From assembly GCA_030407085.1 (NCBI GenBank), contig CM059586.1, positions 13,162,001 through 13,226,000 on the forward strand: DNA of 64,000 nucleotides, written 5' to 3'. Source of the DNA: Trichopria drosophilae. Lineage: Eukaryota > Arthropoda > Insecta > Hymenoptera > Diapriidae. Shown piece after piece: positions 58,107 to 64,000 of this stretch. The notes beneath the pieces are model-generated. The model was given only the letters and a program-made list of their open reading frames with translations. It did no database searches and was not told the DNA's origin. Within the stretch, counting starts at the first letter, position 1, and every line of letters starts with the position of its first letter. A program made the translations under genes and the position numbers.

Positions 58107-58336
58107 TTTTTTTTTTTGTATATTATTTTACGTCGACTTTTCTGAACCCACATGGGACTAAATCGCGACGGGACCTACAGTTCATGAAGGTGGAATCCGA
58201 ACCACCTGAGCTTTGGCGTTATTAGACACTTATAAACAAATACAGAGGCCAATGACAGATGGCAGAGGCCGGGATCGAACCAGGGTTTTCTGATTACGAA
58301 GCCGATACTCTACCAACTGAGCCACCGCGCCGCTCC
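58107..58336 (-). mobile_element. tRNA-derived SINE, full copy, with 14-bp target duplication
   Basis: On the minus strand the head reads GGAGCGGCGCGGTGGCTCAG. It has a Pol III A box TGGCTCAGTTGG (58324-58313) and B box GGTTCGATCCC (58281-58271), spaced as in a tRNA, with a TTCGTAA anticodon-like loop. A tRNA-unrelated body and an A-rich tail follow. TATCAGGTAAGGTT occurs on both sides (58093-58106 and 58337-58350), a perfect 14-bp target-site duplication of LINE-mediated insertion. It interrupts the left arm of the foldback, so it is younger than that element. Homologous to 30855-31067. Confidence 0.95.
58271..58324 (-). promoter_or_regulatory. Internal Pol III promoter of the SINE
   Basis: A box at 58324-58313 and B box at 58281-58271, about 31 bases apart, both matching consensus closely. 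In the 30.9-kb copy only the B box is left. Confidence 0.8.
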
Positions 58337-58984
58337 TATCAGGTAAGGTTAACGTGATACTTTTGGACAGTCATTTTTGACGACATGAAAAACAATCTGA
58401 CTTCGGATTCGAATTCAGCGACCCCGAAAATGTCTTAAAATAGTGGTTCAAATTAATTCAATAGTTGTTTTCTAATTATGACCTTCGTTTGACCTTGATC
58501 CTGATGTTATGGGATGAAAATGACCTCGGATTCGCATTCAGCGACCGCCAAAATGACTTAGAATAGTGGCTCAGATCGATTTAATGGTTTCTTCAAATTG
58601 TGACCTTCATTGGACCTGGATTCTGACCTGATGAGATCAAACAGACCTCGGATTGAGATTCAGCAACCCCCAAAACGTACAGTTATGGTAGTGTAGCTCG
58701 CGTTGCAGAAATTATTTTTGTTGTGGGGCTGTGTTAATCGTTTATTAGTTACCATACAACTTTAGACTGATTTTGACATTGATATGACAAAAAAAAGGTG
58801 TCACAAGCATGCGCGGTGATTGACATAATTTTTATCTGTTTTCAAATACTTCATAGAATGATAAAATCGTTGATTTAAAAGCTTGCATGCCATTTGAAAA
58901 TTCGATTAAACTGTGCCGAATTAAGGGATATTTTTAATGGAATTAGACATACATAACTTAGGAACATCTTTCACTACCTCAAGG

Positions 58985-60199
58985 AAGTTCTCTCGATAAT
59001 AACATTGACAAACAGATTTCGGAACCCCTTTTATGCATTTCATTGATTATAACCCGTTTCAGTGGAGCAAATCTTAAAAAATTAAAAGATAAGATTTTCT
59101 ACTAATCAATAGTAATAAATAAACTACACTGAAAGAAGGGAATGCTTTCGGATTAGACACATGTTCGAAATTGAAAAATGTACAATGCGTTTTATATGTA
59201 TTTTTACATCCTGATCACGAATATAACAATACAAATTGGCGCTCCTTGGTCGCCTTATTGAAAAAACCGCAAAAAACGCGATTTACCGAGAGAAGTTTAA
59301 GACATCAGCTGCAATGGGTATAGAGGGAGCAGAGGTGTTATACTTTAAGACACTCACCGTGCAACTTTTAAGATGGCTGTTATGCCAACACTCCATTTGT
59401 ACATAGTGTGTTTGCGCCCCATCTATTTATTTTCAGCGAGTCAACTCTGTAATATTTTGATTTTGTTCATAAGATTATTCGGAGAAAACCGAATGTTGTT
59501 GTTATGTATTGTATGATGGATCTGAAAACTACATTCATGTACTAAGTTTAGCCGTGTCAACAGTGGAGAGCGTAAGAAACATTTTCAGCAAATATTTAAA
59601 TTTCAGTAAAAATAGGTGGAGCAAATCGACTACTTTATGATGGGATAAATCAGCCATTATGGATTTCGTTTTAAATCTGACATATACAGAAAGAACTATG
59701 TTGTGTTATCTGTAGTTGCATTTTTTAAAAACATGCACTTCATATATCTTTTTGTAGTGCATAATGTATATTTCCTCTCTCCACCATCTCTCTTGCTATC
59801 GCCGTCTTTAGACAATTTCCAATTTTGTAATAACACTGAGGTACGCTCGCGAAAACGTCAATATTGAATCAACTTTACGCATATTATTTTCCGAAAATAG
59901 TGTATGAAACAAGCGTGCTTAGATGATTAACGTTGTGTGCGAATGTTGTCGTTCGAGATCCCCGAGTTTCACGCAGTAGTTAGCCAATGTACTATTCAAA
60001 CGATCTACTTTGTCACGTGCCTGCAATATTTTGTAAATGTATCAAATAGAACGTTTAAATGCCAAAAATACAGTATTCCGCGTTTCAAATATAAAATTTT
60101 ATAAATATTTTAAAAGCAATAATAAGGAATGAATAAGATATTTACAACTTGAGGTGAAAACGCGCTCCTCCCGTGTGGCATTTTGCCATTACTACTTTT
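58985..60199. other. A+T-rich DNA with one repeat fragment
   Basis: Holds the 59180-59254 fragment. CTACACTGAAAGAAGGG near 59125 resembles a CACTGAAAAAA-type element end. No gene. Confidence 0.45.
59180..59254 (+). repeat. Fragment homologous to the end of the 15963-16520 element
   Basis: TATGTATTTTTACATCCTGA, AATATAACAATA and GGCGCTCCTTGGTCGCC follow the order and spacing of 15997-16068. Confidence 0.65.
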
Positions 60200-60340
60200 G
60201 ACTGTTCATTTCGTACCTAGGGAGTAATAAAATGGCAGTGCGCATGCACCTAGCCGTTCGGGTAGAATCGGACACTTTCGTCCAGCGTTGCAGGCGAGGA
60301 ATGCGGTAATTCTAAAGCACTCGGGGGGGAAAAATGAACC
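60200..60340. other. Small G+C-richer island
   Basis: CpG-containing patch with ACCTAGGGAG at 60217-60226, like the CTAGGGAG end of the 35-kb MITE but without its continuation. The minus frame over it is unsupported. Confidence 0.3.
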
Positions 60341-60388
60341 TTTGCCATCAGTGAGACTAATATACAATCTCCCCTGCAATTCGTGTAA

Positions 60389-60409
60389 TAAATAATAATA
60401 ATAATAATG
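60389..60409. repeat. AAT microsatellite
   Basis: About seven uninterrupted AAT triplets. Confidence 0.9.
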
Positions 60410-60639
60410 GCATTGTTGAACAATTATAATATCCAATTATGATTGCCTAAAGGTCAGGACAGCATGAAATTTTCTGTTTTACAATCTGACCCATTTTTAA
60501 ATAACATTTTGAAAATGCCATAAAATTTATTCTGTTCCAAACAAGTTTTTTAAAGCTCTGTAACATTGACAACATATCAGAATGTTTTTACCATGTTTAA
60601 CATTTAAAACATTCCACCCCGTAATTTGGTATTGTTTTG

Positions 60640-61075
60640 TGCCTACCGATTGCGTTGTGAATTTGAGGTCAATCCGTCAACGAGATCAAAGCCGTAAAAG
60701 AACTTAATTACAGTTCCCCTCGAGGAAAACATAAATACCTTCAGCCATCTCGTTTCACCGTGTTCTTCCTGCATCTCGCTCTGACCTATTCACACCTGGA
60801 ACGACTCTCGGAACATAAAGAAGTTAAACGGACGTCGAGTCTGCACGTTCGAGCGAATTTAATTAAAATGCATTCGACAGTCGATAAGAAATTGCTTTTC
60901 AATTGCGCACGTCGAATATCGGAGCCAATGGTGGCAGTCCGTTTTGCGCGTCTATTATCACGTTATCAGATACACACACGCACTCACACGTACCGTCAAT
61001 GTTAAAGCAGTGTTCGTCCTTATCACCGGGCGAACCATTGGGAACGCATATTCGAGTAATGCTTCGCGAGAGATT
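60640..61075. other. G+C-richer island
   Basis: CpG-containing block with CACACACGCACTCACACG near 60972. Plus frames 60760-61005 and 60903-61085 overlap, with no domain or splice support. Confidence 0.3.
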
Positions 61076-61199
61076 TAATGTCTAGAAACAACCTTTTCCT
61101 GGGACTAGATTGAAAGTATCGATTTCTATAAAATATTAACTTTTAAATTCAAACGTAAAAATCGATGTAATCATTTTTACGTTAAAATAATTTATTAAT

Positions 61200-61330
61200 A
61201 AAGAGAGAGGGAGGGGAAGGGAGTGGGATGGAAGGATGGGGAATATATCAAGTACTGAAAAAAACATGCACAGTAAAAAAAAAACAAAAAAAATAAAAAT
61301 AAAAATGTAAAAAAAAAAGAAAAAATGAAT
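61200..61330 (+). repeat. Purine-rich and poly-A tract
   Basis: AGAGAGAGGGAGGGGAAGGG (61202-61221) and further G/A runs are followed by A-rich stretches to about 61327, similar in character to 12185-12325. Confidence 0.8.
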
Positions 61331-61689
61331 ACTTGAAACTAAAATCCCTTACTGCTAGAATAAAAGATGAAGAGAAAGGAAGGATGTCACAAAAAATAGT
61401 ATACGCAACACAAGCGAAAAATCTCTGTGACTGATAAGTTTCCCGCACTGATTTCGGGCGGGAATCACCTATTTTGCGCTGTAGATCGGTAACAGTGATG
61501 CCAAAACGTACACTATTCATGGTATGGTCCAATTTGAATAGCATGGTATCCCCTCCCTAATCTGGTTACTATGATTCGTAAGGTATAAAAAAATGTAAAG
61601 ACACATTTACAGCTTTATATTTAAATTTTGGACAAAAAACCTTGTTTACAGAATTATTTCAATTGGAATGCATATTATGTTCATAATTC
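61331..61689. other. A+T-rich DNA, nothing recognised
   Basis: The 98-codon minus frame 61248-61544 ends in the complement of the purine tract (F/S-rich) and is not a gene. Confidence 0.45.
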
Positions 61690-62060
61690 TTTACTAGATG
61701 TATACGTTGATTCATGCGGCGCGTATGTCCAATTGCAATTCCCATATCACGTATCGGCCGGGGAACAAAGTTCCGAAAATCAACACATCGAAAGGCCAAA
61801 ATTTCGATGTAGCATGGTTCCAGCGTGATTTTCTTCACTTTGTCTTTGAAAATTTGGCAAAAAGAAAGTAGTTCAAAATACCTTGGACTCACGCAATATC
61901 GAAATTTTAGACTTTCGGAACTTTGTTACCCGGCCCACGTATCAAAGTAGGTTGAGATAGTAGTGATAGGGTCCATTGGGCGGAGCCTTTCCCTTCCACG
62001 GTGGTAAGTGGGTGGAGCACCCTCCCTGTCCACTGTGTGGTGCCCCCCTCCCCCACACTA
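61690..62060. other. G+C-rich island with GTGG/CCAC stems
   Basis: 61980-62055 is dominated by GGTGG, CCACC and CCCCCC words. GTGGGTGGAGCACC and GGTGCCCCCCTCCCCCAC can form an imperfect stem. Frames on both strands are unsupported. Confidence 0.4.
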
Positions 62061-62479
62061 TAGGTTCACGATGTATGGAATTCAAGTAGCTCTCTATTGT
62101 ACTGATTTTGAAGTATCGTCGAGCGACAAATGTGTTGATTGCTGCTAATTTTTCCAATCAGATATCTTAAACAATTTCTCTCGCTCTATACAAAATTCTT
62201 ATTTTTTATTTTTACGACATGTGGGAAGATAGGTCCCTTTCAAAAGCAAAGCTGAGGTACCCTGAAAAAAAACAAGTAGATATCGTAACTAAATGTATGT
62301 GGTTGTCAGTTATTGAACATATTTGTTTAATGTTACTAAATAATAATCGTTACGGAATCTCATTTGAACAAAACCAATTCCTTCTCTTAGTATAGAAATC
62401 GTAAGTGTCAGATTTACCAAATTTCAAATTCCTCCATACCCAAATCCTCGAAGAAACGTAGCAAATCACGGGACCTGCA

Positions 62480-63027
62480 TGTAAATACGTTTGTTTATAG
62501 GAAGCTTTTCGATCGTTACCAGACTACAAAATGAAATAAAATGCGGAGCCAAAATTTTGATTCGTGGACCGTCTATAAATATACGGATGCCGAACCATCG
62601 ACGTTGGAACGAAGGAACCTTTGTTGAACTCGCGACCGAGATATCTGTGAGGATCGATTTACGACTTGTTCCAGTTTCCAATTGCGGTTACAGTCTGATG
62701 CTGCATCGAGGACTCGCCGATATGGCCGCGAAGGTGCGTTTTATACGAGCTCGTTTTACTCGGGATCGATTCCCGTCAGCAGAACGAAAGATTAACGGCC
62801 AATGGGCTGTTTATATTTAATACCGAGAGTTGTTGCAGAACAATTGAAGACTTCCGACGGTTTATGTATGCATGCGACCAAGTCGCCGGAGCTTTGCCCC
62901 GTTGGGTCTTTTCGCCGTCGAGGACGAAACAACGCTTGTTCGCCATCCGATAAGCGACGTAAAAATCTATAACAGACTTATCAGGTGGCAATAAAGCTCT
63001 CGAGCAGAATAGGTTCGTACCTGTAAG
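62480..63027. promoter_or_regulatory. G+C-rich island upstream of a candidate promoter
   Basis: About 550 bp of CpG-containing DNA ending at the TATA box. A 109-codon plus frame (62491-62820) and a 71-codon minus frame overlap within it and are probably chance. Close to the promoter are GATA-type sites (CCGATAAG near 62948, CTTATC near 62977) and an E-box CAGGTG (62982), the usual make-up of an insect proximal enhancer. Confidence 0.35.
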
Positions 63028-63035
63028 TATAAGAG
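63028..63035 (+). promoter_or_regulatory. Candidate TATA box
   Basis: TATAAGAG lies 33 bases upstream of the A in GCTGCAGTGC (63061), the spacing expected for an arthropod TATA and initiator pair. Confidence 0.4.
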
Positions 63036-63060
63036 CAGGTTCGCGTCAACCGGCGGCTGC

Positions 63061-63137
63061 AGTGCTTCGACTGAACTTCAAGCTGGTCGGATTTCCTCCG
63101 AGCAATTACTAGGCGGTCGTTGACTCACCGATGCTGG
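63061..63137 (+). other. Candidate first exon (5' UTR plus seven coding bases)
   Basis: The start of transcription is inferred at A63061 in CAGTGC. The leader is 70 bases, then CACCGATGCTGG|GTGAGT gives an ATG at 63131 and a strong donor at 63138, phase 1. CGGATT at about +28 is close to a DPE. A start codon a few bases before the first intron fits insect secreted and cuticle-type genes, but nothing identifies the product and exon 2 would lie outside the window. Caution: the donor is part of an imperfect palindrome (GACTCACC…GGTGAGTT), which also contains an AP-1-like TGACTCA. Confidence 0.35.
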
Positions 63138-63298
63138 GTGAGTTAGATTTTTCGAATTTGTCATTTTTTATAAAAAAGGGGTTGGTTATATTTGTTTTTT
63201 TGATTCGGTAGGCGCAAAGTGTCCATTTTGCGCCCTGTTTTTACGGTTATTACTTTTTACATTTTACAAAATGACCATTTCATACCTTTTAAATGACA

Positions 63299-63499
63299 AT
63301 AGTGTTTATTATTAACAAGGGTGTAAAGTATACTTTTAGGCATGAAAGGGAATCGCTTACCAGATATCGAAGGCGTCGAGTTGGACGTAAGTTCCCGATA
63401 GTGTCGAAAACGGGTGTTGATCAAACATCATATTTTTGGTGCGGTTTGGCCCAAATTCATAGAAAAATCATTTTTGCACTTGTATCGAAAACTACTATT
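63299..63499. mobile_element. 201-bp CGTAAA-family MITE
   Basis: Left ATTATTAACAAGGGTGTAAA and right TTTTTGCACTTGTATCGAAA followed by ACTACTAT are inverted relatives. They match family ends at 18.4, 27.8, 35.2 and 39.4 kb. A frame inside ending at TTGGAC|GTAAGT is coincidental. A further end-like CATTTTGCGCCCTG lies just outside, near 63223. Confidence 0.6.
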
Positions 63500-64000
63500 T
63501 TGAATTTGGGGGCATTATGGTAGTGCTTAAAGTGTTGATGCCGCATTAAATGTGTAAAGGACAACTTCACACATTTCCTTTCCCTTTACGAATGTCGTCC
63601 GGTTTTGACATGAAATGGAAGATGAAAGTCACGTGAGGCGTTCTTTACTCACACAGTTAAAGACACATTATTTATATCATGGTTTTAGAATTCGCCTCTC
63701 AAATGAGGTACCTGGAAACTTCGACGCAAGATGTAAAACCCTATTTTGCGCCCCTGGTAAAAAAGTCCTGGTAGTACGATTTGCAGGTTACAACTAATGC
63801 TTTTTGTTTATTCTCAAGTGACTTACACTAATGTATTAGACTGATACACTAACCATCCCCATAAATTATATGGCATATATTGTTACCGTTTTAACGACAA
63901 AGAATTCCGACTTATTTATTCAGTTTCAAAACACATGGGGTGGTCCATTACATTTCGTACTTATGTATGTTCTCTATTTTTATTTGATATCATGGATTCA
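63500..64000. other. Mixed spacer at the window edge
   Basis: TTTTGCGCCCCTGGTAAAAA near 63741 again echoes the CGTAAA family. No exon 2 for the 63.1-kb candidate was found to the end. Confidence 0.4.

Larger units (their letters stand above)
57647..58984. mobile_element. 1.3-kb foldback element with tandem 122-bp subrepeats and a nested SINE
   Basis: The outer left arm from AAGGTAGTGAAGG pairs with the complement of TCACTACCTCAAGG near 58971. Both share CTTAATTC, CACAGTTT, TTTTCAAAT, GATTTTATC and the exact phrase CAATCACCGCGCATGCT. The inner right arm has three roughly 122-bp direct units beginning near 58397, 58521 and 58643 with ACCTCGGATTCGCATTCAGC. The inner left arm carries the same units inverted. 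A SINE (58107-58336) interrupts the left arm. Arms differ by roughly 25%. No open frame; the 74-codon frame 57745-57969 lies in the arm and is not a gene. Confidence 0.85.

Noticed and set aside
58262..58331. Functional tRNA gene
   Set aside because: The A and B boxes belong to a SINE head. The anticodon stem is mismatched and the unit continues into a SINE body with target duplications.
63293..63523. Plus frame with TTGGAC|GTAAGT as an exon
   Set aside because: Falls inside a CGTAAA-family MITE.
1..64000. Prokaryotic or viral gene clusters, rRNA, full-length retrotransposons or transposase genes
   Set aside because: No open frame exceeds 147 codons, and no reverse transcriptase, integrase or DDE-type transposase motifs were seen on either strand.

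Overview
The window looks like insect nuclear DNA, with Hymenoptera a weak guess. It is strongly A+T-rich, with no operons, no rRNA, no intact tRNA gene and no CRISPR array. The longest open frame in any reading frame is only 147 codons. It holds a tRNA-derived SINE with target-site duplications, many small inverted-repeat transposons, and short open frames that stop at splice-donor consensus sites. It reads as intergenic or deep-intronic sequence, not as a gene-dense region. No gene could be identified by family.

Layout. 0-12 kb: A+T-rich DNA with one near-perfect inverted-repeat element (765-1051), an old pogo-like relic (4.9-5.2 kb), several short G+C-rich islands and a 'TTCAAAATGG' repeat cluster at 10.9 kb. 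12-21 kb: a homopurine tract, a 0.9-kb foldback (13.76-14.67 kb), a 558-bp element with long inverted ends (15.96-16.52 kb), a possible TATA-less first exon (17.13-17.24 kb) and two more inverted-repeat elements (19.96 and 20.68 kb). 21-36 kb: a 29-bp minisatellite with inverted flanking units (25.1-25.4 kb), a SINE lacking its A box (30.85 kb), a diverged repeat pair (33.0 and 35.6 kb) and several MITEs. 36-46 kb: a G+C-rich block, a pogo-like MITE with perfect ends (38.2 kb), palindrome clusters (39 kb), a TTAA-flanked foldback (43.9-44.5 kb), and the best exon candidates, on the minus strand at 43.5-43.7 and 45.5-45.6 kb. 46-64 kb: G+C islands, a 654-bp inverted-repeat element (53.8-54.5 kb), a 1.3-kb foldback with a SINE nested in one arm (57.6-59.0 kb), and a possible TATA-containing first exon at 63.03-63.14 kb running off the right end.

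Functional reading. The supported content is a dense layer of non-autonomous transposable elements. Between them lie 200-800-bp CpG-containing islands that could be conserved regulatory DNA or parts of exons. The exon calls rest only on open frames plus splice consensus and are uncertain. I found no convincing new multi-gene system. The most unusual material is a set of foldback elements at three loci that share one motif vocabulary (GCGACCCCGAAAA, CTGACCTC, TTCAAAATGG).
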